Origin: Candidatus Brocadia pituitae
GTDB lineage: Bacteria; Planctomycetota; Brocadiia; Brocadiales; Brocadiaceae
NCBI GenBank assembly: GCA_017347445.1
Contig: AP021856.1
Coordinates: forward strand, 2,736,613-2,800,612
DNA: 64,000 nucleotides
Reading direction: 5' to 3'
Shown: one piece after another, positions 42,937 through 52,717 of the stretch
Position numbering within the stretch: the first letter of the stretch is position 1
Layout of the letters: the number at the start of each line of letters is the position of its first letter
The notes under the pieces: model-generated
Seen by the model: the letters and a program-made list of their open reading frames with translations, nothing else
Databases searched by the model: none
Told to the model about the DNA's origin: nothing
Program-made: the position numbers and the translations under genes

Positions 42937-43563
42937 TTATTTAGAACACAGCTCAACAATTAACTGTTCTTGAGCAGGAACTGAAATGTCATCGCGCGTG
43001 GGAAGCTGAGTTACCAACCCTTCCATGGCGTCCAGCCGCAGCTGCATCCAAGAGGGAATATTTCGACCTTTCTCTAATTCCAGATTCGTTTTAACAATGT
43101 TTTGTGTTATCTCACTACCCCTAGGTTTTATAATATCACCCATCCTCACCAAATATGAAGAAATGTCTATCTTTTTATTATTCACCATGAAATGGCCGTG
43201 TAAAACAAGCTGTCTGGCACTTTTTCTCGAAGTAGCAAATGAAAGGAGATACACAACGTTATCCAGTCTTCTTTCTAGCATTATCAATAAATTTTCACCC
43301 GTATTTCCCTTTTGTCTCTCTGCTTTTTGAAAATAATTTTTAAACTGTCTCTCCAAGATTCCATAATAACGTTTAACCTTTTGTTTTTCTCTGAATTGAA
43401 CGCCATATTTTGATAATTTTCCTTTCCCCCAAGTAAATTGACCAGGGGGATATTTTCTTTTTGTAATCGCGCATTTCACCGTATCACAGCGTATTCCTTT
43501 CAGGAATAATTTTTCTCCTTCCCTCCTGCACAGTCTACATTGAGGACCCACATATCTCGCCAT
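42937..43563 (-). CDS. rpsD: 30S ribosomal protein S4
   Basis: The 208-residue protein begins with the S4 motif M-A-R-Y-V-G-P, contains [10 protein letters not shown] plus C-D-T-V-K-C, which form a likely zinc site, and an S4 RNA-binding domain ([28 protein letters not shown]). The four Cys (two pairs) are like those in zinc-binding S4 of many bacteria. Primary 16S rRNA binder and assembly starter. Confidence 0.98.
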   Translation of the reverse strand: MARYVGPQCRLCRREGEKLFLKGIRCDTVKCAITKRKYPPGQFTWGKGKLSKYGVQFREKQKVKRYYGILERQFKNYFQKAERQKGNTGENLLIMLERRLDNVVYLLSFATSRKSARQLVLHGHFMVNNKKIDISSYLVRMGDIIKPRGSEITQNIVKTNLELEKGRNIPSWMQLRLDAMEGLVTQLPTRDDISVPAQEQLIVELCSK

Positions 43564-43595
43564 ATCAATCCTTTCCCGATTCTAATAAAACTTAT

Positions 43596-43976
43596 TTATA
43601 CTCTTCGTTTTTTTCGCGGCCGACAACCATTATGCGGAAGCGGAGTAACATCTTCAATTACCTTCACACTCAAACCGGCCGCCTGAAGTGCAGTGATGGC
43701 TGACTCACGGCCCGGGCCAGGCCCCTTAACCCTGATTTCAATCTCCTGAACACCGTACTTTTGTGCCTTGTCGGCAGCACTTGACGCTGCCTTCTGTGCG
43801 GCAAATGGTGTGCTTTTCCGTGATCCCTTAAAGCCTACTGTACCAGCACTTGCCCAACATATCGTCTCGCCGTTAAGATCTGAAATAGTTACATACGTAT
43901 TATTAAATGTTGCTTTAATATTTGCAATTGCGCGTGCAACATTGCGCCTTACCTTTTTCTTGATTCCATTTGACAT
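43596..43976 (-). CDS. rpsK: 30S ribosomal protein S11
   Basis: A 126-residue protein with the S11 patterns [31 protein letters not shown] and the end [17 protein letters not shown]. It forms part of the platform of the small subunit. It starts 34 bases after the methyltransferase gene instead of following rpsM directly. Confidence 0.98.
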   Translation of the reverse strand: MSNGIKKKVRRNVARAIANIKATFNNTYVTISDLNGETICWASAGTVGFKGSRKSTPFAAQKAASSAADKAQKYGVQEIEIRVKGPGPGRESAITALQAAGLSVKVIEDVTPLPHNGCRPRKKRRV

Positions 43977-44010
43977 AGTATTTCCAATCTCAAACTAAAT
44001 AAACAGATTA

Positions 44011-44838
44011 TTAAGATTTCTCAAGCTGAAAATAATCTTTTAAAATAAATTCCGTATGAAACATTTCATTCAATTTATTATATTCATCCAAGTTAAATTC
44101 TTTATTCCCTTTTTTTTTCCTTGCTACAATCATTAAATTTTTTGGCGTATTCCTAGGAGACGTTATCTCAACAAGTTTAACGACATAACCGGTGCCAGTT
44201 AAGAATTGTGCCCTTAATGCTTCAGTCAGAATATCTGCAAAACGGTACCGTAAGAGACCAAATTCTGTCAGACCAACCAACGGATGCCCGTCTTTTAAAC
44301 GATTCCGTATTTGATTTTCGCAACAGGGAACGACAATTATATACTTAGCTCCCAGTTTAATCCCTTTGGCAATTGTCTCATCCGTAGCGGTATCACACGC
44401 ATGCAATGATATAACAATATCGATGGGTTTTTCTGGGATAACATCAATAATCTTGGCATGAACAAATTGCATGTTTTCATAGCCAAGACTATTTTTAATC
44501 TGCTCACATCTGTCTATTAGGACAGAATTACTATCAACCCCATAAAAAAAAGTCACAAAAGAGAATCTTTTCGAAAGTATATAATTTAACGCAAACGACA
44601 GATAAGATTTACCACAAGAACAGTCAAGAAACACATTTTCTTTGTTTTGCGGAGTCGTTTCAAATATCCGAAGTATCTGCTCACAAAAGCCTACCACTTC
44701 ATTGAATTTTTTAAAATCCCGTCCACATTCAGTCTTATCTATATCTAATGATAATGCCCTTAACAATTCTTTGGCGGATCTTAATTCATCTGCAATATAT
44801 TTCTTAGTTTCATCACGATTCGTTACAGAATATACCAT
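44011..44838 (-). CDS. SAM-dependent methyltransferase of the Methyltransf_32/METTL25-like type
   Basis: A 275-residue protein in the middle of the alpha operon. After a helical N-terminus (1-65) comes a class I methyltransferase core: motif I F-L-D-C-S-C-G-K-S-Y-L-S, a second acidic strand F-F-Y-G-V-D-S-N-S, and VISLHACDTATDETIAKGI followed by I-V-V-P-C-C-E-N-Q. The CGKGyLs-like motif I plus L-H-A-C and P-C-C are typical of the METTL25/RRNAD1-like family. Substrate is unknown; its place between rpsM (30 bases upstream) and rpsK suggests rRNA or a ribosomal protein. Start at ATG 44838, ribosome site weak. Confidence 0.8.
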   Translation of the reverse strand: MVYSVTNRDETKKYIADELRSAKELLRALSLDIDKTECGRDFKKFNEVVGFCEQILRIFETTPQNKENVFLDCSCGKSYLSFALNYILSKRFSFVTFFYGVDSNSVLIDRCEQIKNSLGYENMQFVHAKIIDVIPEKPIDIVISLHACDTATDETIAKGIKLGAKYIIVVPCCENQIRNRLKDGHPLVGLTEFGLLRYRFADILTEALRAQFLTGTGYVVKLVEITSPRNTPKNLMIVARKKKGNKEFNLDEYNKLNEMFHTEFILKDYFQLEKS

Positions 44839-44867
44839 GCCTAAATTTTAACAGAAACCTTTCCCAC

Positions 44868-45251
44868 TTAACCAAGTTCTTTTACACCCTTTTTACCTGC
44901 AACGGTCTTCTTTCGACCTTTTCTTGTGCGAGCATTTGTCTTCGTCCTCTGACCTCGAACCGGTAACCTTACTTTGTGCCGTATTCCACGATAACAATTG
45001 ATACTTTTTAGTCGCGCTATATTTTGCATCTCCTGCCTGCGCAATTGGCCTTCCACAGTAAAATTCTTTTCAATATAAGCATTCAAAACACTCATCTGAT
45101 CTTCATGCAGATTTTTTGCACGTAAATTCACATCGATATTCAACTCTTTTAATATTCTCGTTGCCAACGCCTTTCCGACACCATATGCATAGGTCAGTGC
45201 AATAACAATCCTTTTCTCTGAGGGAATGTCAATTCCTGCGATTCTTGGCAT
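44868..45251 (-). CDS. rpsM: 30S ribosomal protein S13
   Basis: A 127-residue protein beginning MPRIAGIDIPSEKRIVIALTY and ending with the basic tail RGQRTKTNARTRKGRKKTVAGKK, both typical of S13, which contacts the head of the small subunit and P-site tRNA. ATG 45251 lies 41 bases after the rpmJ stop. Confidence 0.98.
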   Translation of the reverse strand: MPRIAGIDIPSEKRIVIALTYAYGVGKALATRILKELNIDVNLRAKNLHEDQMSVLNAYIEKNFTVEGQLRRQEMQNIARLKSINCYRGIRHKVRLPVRGQRTKTNARTRKGRKKTVAGKKGVKELG

Positions 45252-45292
45252 TTACTTATTCCTTTCTCAATTTTTCAAAATCACGAGATTAC

Positions 45293-45406
45293 TCACCCCT
45301 GTCTCTGCTTATGCCTGGGGTTTACGCAGATCACTCGAACAACATTCTTCCTTCTTACAATCTTGCAATTCTCACAAATCCTTTTTACGGAAGCTCTAAC
45401 TTTCAT
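45293..45406 (-). CDS. rpmJ: 50S ribosomal protein L36
   Basis: A 37-residue frame from ATG 45406 to TGA 45293: [19 protein letters not shown] and later [13 protein letters not shown]. The C-x2-C and C-x4-H residues form the zinc ribbon of the C+ type L36. Located between infA and rpsM as usual. Confidence 0.97.
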   Translation of the reverse strand: MKVRASVKRICENCKIVRRKNVVRVICVNPRHKQRQG

Positions 45407-45447
45407 AAAAATAACCCCCAAACACAAAACTAACCAATCCAATTCGC

Positions 45448-45666
45448 TTAAACTTGTCTGTAAATAATTCTACCTTTATCGAGATCATAGGGAGACATTT
45501 CAATCGTTACTTTATCACCAGGCAATATCTTGATAAAATGCATCCTCATTTTACCTGAAACATGCGCCAGTACTTTGTGACCATTCTGTAATTCTACCCA
45601 AAACATTGCATTAGGCAGCGCCTCTCTTACAGTAGCTTCCACTCTAATTGGTTCTTCTTTTGGCAT
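45448..45666 (-). CDS. infA: Translation initiation factor IF-1
   Basis: A 72-residue OB-fold protein: [36 protein letters not shown] and [15 protein letters not shown]-1 blocks the A site during initiation. It starts 23 bases after map ends. Confidence 0.97.
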   Translation of the reverse strand: MPKEEPIRVEATVREALPNAMFWVELQNGHKVLAHVSGKMRMHFIKILPGDKVTIEMSPYDLDKGRIIYRQV

Positions 45667-45689
45667 ATGAATGAAAAGAGAAAACTATC

Positions 45690-46442
45690 CTAAATTGTCA
45701 AAATATCTGCCCCATCATTAGTAACTACTACAGTATGTTCAAAATGTGCAGATAATTTTCTATCTTTAGTCACAACTGTCCATTTATTACCCAATACTTC
45801 AGTGTCACATTTGCCCATACAAATCATTGGTTCAATAGCAATGGTCATCCCTTGTACCAGAACTTCATCTGCTTTCAATAAAGCCTTACTTACAAAATTA
45901 GGCACCTGGGGATCCTCATGCATGCATCTACCTATCCCGTGTCCTGTATAATTCCTTACCACTGAGTAACCATTGCCCTCCACATAATCCTGAATTGTTT
46001 TGGAAATCAGAGAAAGCTTTTCATTTGATTTTATAACCTTAATTGCAAGAATGAGCGAGTTCTCGCAAACATCAATTAACCGTTTAGCTTCATCTGTGAC
46101 AATACCTATAGGTATTGTCACAGCTGCATCTGCTGCGTATTTACGATAACCTACACCTACATCTATACTAAGAATATCGCCGTTTTTTAGTCGTCTCTGC
46201 CCTGGAATACCATGAACGACTTCTTCATTCACGGAGGAGCAAATACTTTTTGGAAAACCTCTGTACCCCTTAAAAATAGGTATACCACCTTTACTGAGAA
46301 TGTGTCTTTCCAGCTCTGTGTTTATATACTCTGTTGTTACATTCTCCTTTGCTATTTCTTGAGCTAATCTGAGTGCTTCTGCAGTTATCTTTCCCGCAAT
46401 CCTCATCAGTTCAACTTCACGGGGTGACTTACATACTATCAA
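45690..46442 (-). CDS. map: Methionine aminopeptidase
   Basis: A 250-residue type I methionine aminopeptidase. Metal ligands fit: D-V-G-V-G near 95, D-A-A-V-T near 106, H in TGHGIGRCMHEDPQVPN and E in I-A-I-E-P-M and in the terminal H-F-E-H-T. It cuts the first Met from new proteins. The only start that keeps the conserved first residues (I-V-C-K-S-P-R-E) is TTG 46442, with GGAG about 9 bases upstream inside the end of adk. Confidence 0.95.
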   Translation of the reverse strand: MIVCKSPREVELMRIAGKITAEALRLAQEIAKENVTTEYINTELERHILSKGGIPIFKGYRGFPKSICSSVNEEVVHGIPGQRRLKNGDILSIDVGVGYRKYAADAAVTIPIGIVTDEAKRLIDVCENSLILAIKVIKSNEKLSLISKTIQDYVEGNGYSVVRNYTGHGIGRCMHEDPQVPNFVSKALLKADEVLVQGMTIAIEPMICMGKCDTEVLGNKWTVVTKDRKLSAHFEHTVVVTNDGADILTI

Positions 46443-46443
46443 C

Positions 46444-47127
46444 TTAGACTACTCCGTGATTAATAAAACCTGGCTTTTGCGAAGCTTTCTTAATGGTATC
46501 CAAAATATTTTTAGTTATTGTTTCTATTTTAGATTCTGACTCAATCTCTTTCAAAATCCCATTTTTTTTATAATAATCAACCAGATCCTCTGTTTGCTCA
46601 TGATAAACTTTTATTCTTTCAACCACAGTTTCAAGCTTATCATCAGTACGCTGGTACAACTTTCCGCCACATTTATCACAAACACCGTCTTTAGAGGAAG
46701 GAACATATTCTATATGATAATTTGCACCACATGAATTACAAATTCTTCTGCCTGACAATCTCTGGACAATACTTTCCTTGGAAACGGAAAAATAAAACAC
46801 CACATCTATCCTGCTTTCAATTTTTTTTAACGTTTCATCTAAAACTTTTGCCTGAGAAAGTGTTCTGGGAAAGCCATCAAGGATAAAACCATTTTTACAA
46901 TCATTTTTTAAAATACGTTCTCGTATTATATCAACAACTATCTGATCGGGAACCAAGAGCCCTTTATCTATGTACTCACGTACTTTCACACCAGTAGTCG
47001 TTGCACTTTCAACAACTTCTCTCAGTAGATTACCGGATGAAATATGAGGTAGCCTTTTTGCTTTGCTCAGGGCCTCAGCCTGGGTGCCTTTCCCAGCTCC
47101 GGGAGGCCCGAGAAACACAATCCTCAT
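46444..47127 (-). CDS. adk: Adenylate kinase with zinc-type lid
   Basis: A 227-residue kinase with P-loop G-P-P-G-A-G-K-G-T, L-D-G-F-P-R-T, and a lid with two C-x2-C pairs (C-N-S-C and C-D-K-C), so it binds zinc as in Gram-positive and many other long-type enzymes. It keeps ATP + AMP and ADP in balance. It overlaps secY by 4 bases and is followed by map after one base. Confidence 0.97.
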   Translation of the reverse strand: MRIVFLGPPGAGKGTQAEALSKAKRLPHISSGNLLREVVESATTTGVKVREYIDKGLLVPDQIVVDIIRERILKNDCKNGFILDGFPRTLSQAKVLDETLKKIESRIDVVFYFSVSKESIVQRLSGRRICNSCGANYHIEYVPSSKDGVCDKCGGKLYQRTDDKLETVVERIKVYHEQTEDLVDYYKKNGILKEIESESKIETITKNILDTIKKASQKPGFINHGVV

Positions 47128-48506
47128 CCCATTCGTCCCCTGATTCTATTACCACCGCTTAGGAAACCGCTATATTGCCTCATAATCATATGGGATTCTA
47201 TCCGTTGCACCATATCAAGTGCAACACCAACGATGATAAGCAGCCCCGTTCCTCCATAAAAACCTGCTATAGCCCTGTTGAGCTCAAAACCACCCGCCAC
47301 GAGTTTTGGCAAAATAGCAATCAAGGCTAAAAATGCGGCACCAGCTAAGGTAATTTTACCCATAATTCCTTCCAAATATTCAGCCGTTCTATGGCCAGGC
47401 CGGATTCCTGGGATAAAACTCCCGTAATCTTTCATATTATTCGACATCTCTTTCGGATTAAACTGGATTGCAGTCCAAAAATAACAAAAAAAGGTTATAA
47501 GTAGGACATAAAGAAGAACATATACAACCCCGCCCTGTAAAATATCAGATAACCGTGAAGTTATCCAATAACCTACGCTACCAGGCTCTAGCCTTACCTG
47601 AATACCTTGCATAATCGCGGCCGGAAAGATTAATAATGATTGTGCGAAAATGATTGGCATCACACCTGCTTGGTTTACACGAAGGGGTAAAAAATGTCGT
47701 TGTCCACCGTACACTTTTCTTCCGCGAGTATGCTTCGCTTGCTGTACGGGAATGCGCCTTTGCCCTTGTGTAATATATACCACTCCACCAACAATCGTAA
47801 AAAACATTCCCAATAGTATAATTAGCTTAACAATCCCAATTTGATGCTCCGCTGGAGTAACAGAAAAGGTAAAACTCTGCATTACCTGGGAAAAAGCCCA
47901 TGGTAAGCGTTCTATGATACCAACCATGATAACAATAGAGATGCCACTTCCAATGCCATGTTCCTCAATTTGCTCCCCGATCCACATGAGCGTCATTGTC
48001 CCTGTAGTTAGAAGAAGCGCTGCCATCATCTGAAAACCTATACCCTGTAGATAGACAGGAATTACTGGAATACCATTGAATTCAACCGTATAAAGTGTTC
48101 TAGTCATCACAAAAGCCTGGAATAGACACAATCCAACTGTTGCCAGCCGTGTATATTGATTAATTTTTTTCCGCCCAGCCTCACCTTCCTTCTGCAATCT
48201 CTCTAAATAAGGAACAACACCAACCAGTAACTGAAATATGATAGATGCGCTAATATAAGGCATAACCCCTAAGCCAAATATCGCTCCAGACGTAAGGGCA
48301 CCACCAGCAAACATATCAACGAGTCCCAATAACTGGCCTACACCAGTTTGAGTAAATTGCTGAAAATAAGATTTTAATACCGTTGTGTCAATTCCCGGTA
48401 TTGGTATATAAACACCAACACGACACAAAGCAATAAGACCAAGGGTTATAAGCACCTTCTTGCGTAATTCCGGAATCCTGAAAATATTACCAAATTGTTC
48501 TATCAT
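47124..48506 (-). CDS. secY: Protein translocase subunit SecY
   Basis: A 460-residue, ten-helix channel protein with SecY patterns (RVGVYIPIPGID, SASIIFQLLVGVVPYLERLQKEGE, RPGHRTAEYL). It forms the Sec channel with SecE. Start ATG 48506 overlaps the rplO stop by 4 bases (ATGA), the same coupling as at its end with adk. Confidence 0.98.
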   Translation of the reverse strand: MIEQFGNIFRIPELRKKVLITLGLIALCRVGVYIPIPGIDTTVLKSYFQQFTQTGVGQLLGLVDMFAGGALTSGAIFGLGVMPYISASIIFQLLVGVVPYLERLQKEGEAGRKKINQYTRLATVGLCLFQAFVMTRTLYTVEFNGIPVIPVYLQGIGFQMMAALLLTTGTMTLMWIGEQIEEHGIGSGISIVIMVGIIERLPWAFSQVMQSFTFSVTPAEHQIGIVKLIILLGMFFTIVGGVVYITQGQRRIPVQQAKHTRGRKVYGGQRHFLPLRVNQAGVMPIIFAQSLLIFPAAIMQGIQVRLEPGSVGYWITSRLSDILQGGVVYVLLYVLLITFFCYFWTAIQFNPKEMSNNMKDYGSFIPGIRPGHRTAEYLEGIMGKITLAGAAFLALIAILPKLVAGGFELNRAIAGFYGGTGLLIIVGVALDMVQRIESHMIMRQYSGFLSGGNRIRGRMG

Positions 48507-48946
48507 AATACGGTCTTTGCTTCTCCTCCAGCAGCCTGAATCTTTTCTCTTGCAATTTTACTGAATTTGTGTGCTATCACGATCAATGAAATTTTTAACT
48601 CTCCATCACCAAGCACTTTAACACCATGCATTACTTTTTTAATGATTCCAGCATCCTTTAATTTTTCAGCGTCTACCTTCGTGCCTTTCTCAAAATGAGA
48701 AATATCTTTGAGATTTATAATGGCATATTTCTTCTTAAATGGATTATTAAATCCACGTTTTGGCAGGCGACGAAAAAGCGGAGTTTGTCCACCTTCAAAC
48801 TGTATCTTTGTTTCATTACCAGAACGCGCTGTAGCTCCTTTACCACCTCTGCCAGAAGTTTTTCCCATACCAGATCCCCTACCACGTCCTACCCTTTTCT
48901 TCCGTTTTCTCTCAAAAGGTAAGGCTTTGATATCCATGAAATTCAT
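48503..48946 (-). CDS. rplO: 50S ribosomal protein L15
   Basis: A 147-residue protein with the Gly/Arg-rich N-terminus of L15 (K-R-V-G-R-G-R-G-S-G-M-G-K-T) and FEGGQTPLFRRLPKRGF. ATG 48946 overlaps rpsE by 4 bases; ATG 48937 is an alternative. rpmD (L30), found between rpsE and rplO in many bacteria, is absent here. Confidence 0.97.
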   Translation of the reverse strand: MNFMDIKALPFERKRKKRVGRGRGSGMGKTSGRGGKGATARSGNETKIQFEGGQTPLFRRLPKRGFNNPFKKKYAIINLKDISHFEKGTKVDAEKLKDAGIIKKVMHGVKVLGDGELKISLIVIAHKFSKIAREKIQAAGGEAKTVL

Positions 48947-49428
48947 TCTATCTTCACCCCCCTCAGTGCTTCAATCTCTTCCCTAGTTCGCAAGGCCATG
49001 AGACCCATCAAGGTCGCCTTGACTACATTGAGTGGATTTCTTTTACCATAACATTTTGATAAAATATTTTTTATACCTGCCGACTCAAGAACTGCCCTTG
49101 CGGATGCCCCAGCCTTAATTCCAGTACCAGGCGATGCTGGTTTTAAAAAAATATTTGCAGCCTTGAACCTCCCCCAGCTTACATGCGGTATCGTACCACC
49201 TTTTAAGGGAATTTTTACCATTTGTTTTTTTGCCTCTTTAACCGCTTTACTAACGGCATTAGGCACTTCCCTCGCTTTCCCAAATCCGATACCAACACTC
49301 CCCTTTTTATCACCTACCACGACAATAGCACTAAAACTCATCGACTTTCCACCTTTTGTCACCGTGGTACAGCGATTAACTCTCACAACGGTTTCTTCCA
49401 AATTTATTGGTTCTTCCAAACGCGCCAA
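48943..49428 (-). CDS. rpsE: 30S ribosomal protein S5
   Basis: A 161-residue protein with the double-stranded RNA-binding fold of S5 (VTKGGKSMSFSAIVVVGDKKGSVGIGFGKARE) and the second domain RAVLESAGIKNILSKCYG. The start is a TTG at 49428 with AAGGAG 6 bases upstream; the first ATG lies 28 codons inside the fold and is excluded. Confidence 0.97.
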   Translation of the reverse strand: MARLEEPINLEETVVRVNRCTTVTKGGKSMSFSAIVVVGDKKGSVGIGFGKAREVPNAVSKAVKEAKKQMVKIPLKGGTIPHVSWGRFKAANIFLKPASPGTGIKAGASARAVLESAGIKNILSKCYGKRNPLNVVKATLMGLMALRTREEIEALRGVKIE

Positions 49429-49455
49429 ATCGATCTCCTTGTCTGAATCTGCTTA

Positions 49456-49824
49456 TCAAAAACTTAAATTATGTTTTCTTGCGTACTCCGCTAATGCCTT
49501 TATCCTGCCGTGATATTTATAACCACCTTTATCAAATACTACCTTTGTAATCCCTTTTTTTGCTGCCTCTTCTGCAATCTTTTTTCCTATAAACTCAGCG
49601 GCTTTCACATTTCCGCCATAAGGGATTTGAGTACGAATGTCAGGGGATTGTGTCGATACTGCAACCAGAGTTTTCCCCTCCACATCGTTGATTATTTGAC
49701 AGTAAATATTTTTTAACGTTCTACAAACACTTAGACGAGGCCTTTCGCTCGTACCGATTACTTTCTTTCTCAGCCTAAGATGGCGTGTCGTTCTTTTACG
49801 TAATTTTTCTTTAATATTGTTCAT
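49456..49824 (-). CDS. rplR: 50S ribosomal protein L18
   Basis: A 122-residue protein: basic N-terminus [33 protein letters not shown] and the end [20 protein letters not shown]18 binds 5S rRNA. Located between rplF and rpsE. Confidence 0.97.
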   Translation of the reverse strand: MNNIKEKLRKRTTRHLRLRKKVIGTSERPRLSVCRTLKNIYCQIINDVEGKTLVAVSTQSPDIRTQIPYGGNVKAAEFIGKKIAEEAAKKGITKVVFDKGGYKYHGRIKALAEYARKHNLSF

Positions 49825-49842
49825 GTTTCATTCCTTTAACGT

Positions 49843-50406
49843 CTACGCTGAACCTGACGAAAAAGCCTTTCCGGCTTTTCTTCTGATAACTTCATTATCA
49901 TATTTAATCCCCATGCCTTTATATGGTTCTGGTGGCTTTTTGCCTCTAATCTCTGCGGAAAATTGCCCAACCAGTTGTTTATCAGAACCAGAAATCGTAA
50001 GTCTCGCAGGATTCGTTGGATTCGTTACTTCAACTTTAATGCCTTGCGGAATTGCCAAATGCACCGGATGTGAATATCCAAGCGACAAAACAAGCTCTTT
50101 ACCCTGCACCTTGGCACTATACCCAAGTCCTACAATTTCGAGTTTTTTGGAAAACCCCTTAGTAACACCCAAAACCATATTTGCAATAAGTGCACGTGTT
50201 AAACCGTGTAAGGCCTTATGGTATTTTTCCTCAAAAGATCTTTTCACTACAATTTGTCTCTCCTGCTGATCAAACTCAATTCGAATATCAGGATGAATAA
50301 CCTGAGTCATCTTTCCTTTTGGCCCTTCTAAGCTCACCGTATTGCCTGTTACGGAGACTTTTACATCATCTTGCATTTTAACTGGTTGTTTTCCTATTCT
50401 TGACAT
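49843..50406 (-). CDS. rplF: 50S ribosomal protein L6
   Basis: A 187-residue protein with two related alpha-beta domains and the L6 C-terminal signature P-E-P-Y-K-G-M-G-I-K-Y, preceded by R-G-K-K-P. It starts M-S-R-I-G-K-Q-P-V. Binds near the GTPase centre. Confidence 0.98.
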   Translation of the reverse strand: MSRIGKQPVKMQDDVKVSVTGNTVSLEGPKGKMTQVIHPDIRIEFDQQERQIVVKRSFEEKYHKALHGLTRALIANMVLGVTKGFSKKLEIVGLGYSAKVQGKELVLSLGYSHPVHLAIPQGIKVEVTNPTNPARLTISGSDKQLVGQFSAEIRGKKPPEPYKGMGIKYDNEVIRRKAGKAFSSGSA

Positions 50407-50433
50407 ATTCTACCTCAATCCGGAGAGAACTTA

Positions 50434-50835
50434 TTACGAAACAATACCAATAATTTCACCGCCTATTTTAAGCTTCCTGCAATCCCTATCACTTATAACG
50501 CCTTTTGACGTAGAGTAAATAGCTAACCCAATTCCACCATAAATCTTACTAATCTCCCCTGATTTTTTATAAATTCTCCGGCTAGATTTACTCACCCTGT
50601 TTATCTTATTAATTACCTGTTGCCGCAATGGACCATATTTAAGATAAATCCTGATAAAGTCTTTCTTCCCCTCTTGTGATATCTCTTTGAATTCTTTGAT
50701 AAAACCCTCTTCCCTCAGTATTTTCAAAACAGAAACCTTCAATTTTGATAAAGGAACATCTACGCTTTCGCGTTTAATTGCGTTAGCATTTCTTATGCGC
50801 GTAAACATATCAGAGATTGGGTCAGTCATGCTCAT
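50434..50835 (-). CDS. rpsH: 30S ribosomal protein S8
   Basis: A 133-residue protein with D-P-I-S-D-M-F-T-R-I-R-N-A near the N-terminus and the end GISTSKGVISDRDCR-like segment (Y-S-T-S-K-G-V-I-S-D-R). S8 binds 16S rRNA and in many bacteria represses the spc operon. Start ATG 50835, with a second ATG two codons on. Confidence 0.97.
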   Translation of the reverse strand: MSMTDPISDMFTRIRNANAIKRESVDVPLSKLKVSVLKILREEGFIKEFKEISQEGKKDFIRIYLKYGPLRQQVINKINRVSKSSRRIYKKSGEISKIYGGIGLAIYSTSKGVISDRDCRKLKIGGEIIGIVS

Positions 50836-50906
50836 TCTTTTTTCCTTATATGTTAAGACTTTATTTTAATTCTTGAGAGAATCTACATCTCCATTCATTC
50901 TACCAA

Positions 50907-51092
50907 CTACCAACTTGCCTTTTTTACTCCAGGAATCTCTCCTTTTGAGGCTAGCTTTCTAAAACATAGTCTGCAAATCTGAAATCTGCGAAAATATGCC
51001 CTGCGTCGACCACATAATTTACATCTGTTATATTGTCTAGATTTATATTTTGACTCTTTTTTCGACTTCTCTATCAGACATTTTCTTGCCAT
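50907..51092 (-). CDS. rpsN: 30S ribosomal protein S14, zinc type
   Basis: A 61-residue short S14 with C-K-L-C and C-R-L-C pairs, so it is the zinc-binding (C+) form, not the long zinc-free form. Ends with P-G-V-K-K-A-S-W, the standard terminus. It is 9 bases downstream of rplE. Confidence 0.97.
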   Translation of the reverse strand: MARKCLIEKSKKESKYKSRQYNRCKLCGRRRAYFRRFQICRLCFRKLASKGEIPGVKKASW

Positions 51093-51101
51093 TCAAACTC
51101 C

Positions 51102-51644
51102 CTATTCTAATTTAAAAGGCATCCCTAATAATTTCAACAGCATGCATGATTGTTCCTTCGAATTACCGGTAATAACAAAAGTAATATCCATACCCTGAAC
51201 AAACTCAACCGATTCAATTGTTATTTCGGGAAATACTATCTGTTCTGTAAGACCAAGTGTATAGTTACCCTGTCCATCAAAAGATTTTGTAGAAAGTCCA
51301 CGAAAATCTCTAATTCTTGGCAATACAATACTAATCAGCCGATCTAAAAACTCATACATCCTCCTACCACGAAGCGTTACTTTACATCCAATGGCCTGTC
51401 CCTGCCTAAGCTTAAAACCGGAAATTGCCTTTTTTGCTTTTGTAATAAGAGGTTTTTGACCGGTGATGATTGTAAGATGCTTTGTCGCTTCTTCAATGAG
51501 TTTTTTATTCTCTGTCGCCCTGCCTACCCCCATATTTAAAACAATTTTTTGAATCTTAGGCACAGATATTTTATTTTTGTATTGAAACTTTTCAATGAGT
51601 TGAGGCGCTACCTGTTTTCTATACTTTTCTATTAATCTTGTCAT
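51102..51644 (-). CDS. rplE: 50S ribosomal protein L5
   Basis: A 180-residue protein when started at ATG 51644 ([10 protein letters not shown], the usual L5 beginning, AGGA 9 bases upstream). The frame reaches ATG 51671, which would overlap rplX by 8 bases and add 9 unusual residues; I cannot exclude it. Motifs include [30 protein letters not shown] and FPEI. L5 binds 5S rRNA. Confidence 0.95.
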   Translation of the reverse strand: MTRLIEKYRKQVAPQLIEKFQYKNKISVPKIQKIVLNMGVGRATENKKLIEEATKHLTIITGQKPLITKAKKAISGFKLRQGQAIGCKVTLRGRRMYEFLDRLISIVLPRIRDFRGLSTKSFDGQGNYTLGLTEQIVFPEITIESVEFVQGMDITFVITGNSKEQSCMLLKLLGMPFKLE

Positions 51645-51663
51645 ATCTCTCAATCCTAAAACT

Positions 51664-51999
51664 TCACTCATCTGCCGTTATTTCGGAACTACAATACACA
51701 CACATACGAAGTTTGACTCCATTTTCCAATATTTTCTTCCTCGTTCGCACCCCTTTATTGTATTTTTTACAATTTTTGTCCTGACAAACTGGCAATACGT
51801 TTGAGATAGCGACAGAAGCTTCTTTCCGTATTCTTCCACCTTGTGGATTCTTTTGGCTTGGTTTTGTGTGTTTATAAATTAAATTTATTCCTTTTATTAT
51901 AACCCGTTTCTTATCAGTCAATACCTTAATTATTTTCCCCGTTTTGCCAGCCTCATTACCAGCCATTACTGCGACAAAATCATTTATGCGAACATGCAT
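51664..51999 (-). CDS. rplX: 50S ribosomal protein L24
   Basis: A 111-residue protein with a KOW-type N-terminus ([16 protein letters not shown]), then [11 protein letters not shown]. The C-terminal part carries two C-x2/4-C type pairs (CQDKNC, C-V-Y-C), which may bind zinc. Initiates large-subunit assembly. Confidence 0.96.
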   Translation of the reverse strand: MHVRINDFVAVMAGNEAGKTGKIIKVLTDKKRVIIKGINLIYKHTKPSQKNPQGGRIRKEASVAISNVLPVCQDKNCKKYNKGVRTRKKILENGVKLRMCVYCSSEITADE

Positions 52000-52045
52000 A
52001 CTTCTCTCCAGATAATTTCCGTTATTTTCCTATCCTGACATCTGC

Positions 52046-52414
52046 CTATACCACTTCTGCAGCCAGAGATATAATCTTCATAAAATTTTTTTGCCTGAGC
52101 TCTCTAGCTACAGCACCAAAAATACGAGTACCTTTGGGATTACCATCATTATCAATGATGACTATGGCATTCTTATCGAATTTCAAATACGAGCCATCGT
52201 CTCTGCGAATATTCTTTTTGGTTCGAACAACAACCCCTTTCACCACATCTCCCTTTTTAACCACTCCATCAGGAATCGCCTTCTTCACCGCCGCAACAAT
52301 TATATCTCCAACACTTGCATACTTCCTGCTCGTTCCCCCAAGCACCTTTATGCAGGTTGCCCTTTTTGCTCCGCTATTATCAGCAATATCAAGCTTTGTT
52401 TGTTCCATTATCAT
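52046..52414 (-). CDS. rplN: 50S ribosomal protein L14
   Basis: A 122-residue beta-barrel protein, pattern [36 protein letters not shown] and the end [19 protein letters not shown]. Start at ATG 52414, because GGAG lies 6 bases upstream; ATG 52408 is possible. Confidence 0.97.
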   Translation of the reverse strand: MIMEQTKLDIADNSGAKRATCIKVLGGTSRKYASVGDIIVAAVKKAIPDGVVKKGDVVKGVVVRTKKNIRRDDGSYLKFDKNAIVIIDNDGNPKGTRIFGAVARELRQKNFMKIISLAAEVV

Positions 52415-52433
52415 GCATAACTCCAGTTCTTTT

Positions 52434-52706
52434 TTATCGGCTAGCTTTTTCTACTATGCGAACTAATTTCGTGGCCTTTGTTTTACTCAACGGCCTGGTT
52501 TCAATAATCTCAACCTTATCGCCAACCCTTGCTTGCCTGTTCTCATCGTGTGCTTTGTAAATGGTAGATCTCTTTATATACTTACCATATTTGACGTGCT
52601 TAACAAGACGCGTTACCTCTACCACGATCGTCTTCAGCATCGCATCACCGATCACCATCCCAATAACCTTTCTTCTACTGCCTCTGTCATTTTCCATACT
52701 CATCAC
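52434..52706 (-). CDS. rpsQ: 30S ribosomal protein S17
   Basis: A 90-residue OB-fold protein: [40 protein letters not shown] and [18 protein letters not shown]. The start is GTG 52706 (GGAG 7 bases upstream) or the ATG just after it at 52703. Confidence 0.96.
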   Translation of the reverse strand: MMSMENDRGSRRKVIGMVIGDAMLKTIVVEVTRLVKHVKYGKYIKRSTIYKAHDENRQARVGDKVEIIETRPLSKTKATKLVRIVEKASR

Positions 52707-52717
52707 TAATAAACTCC

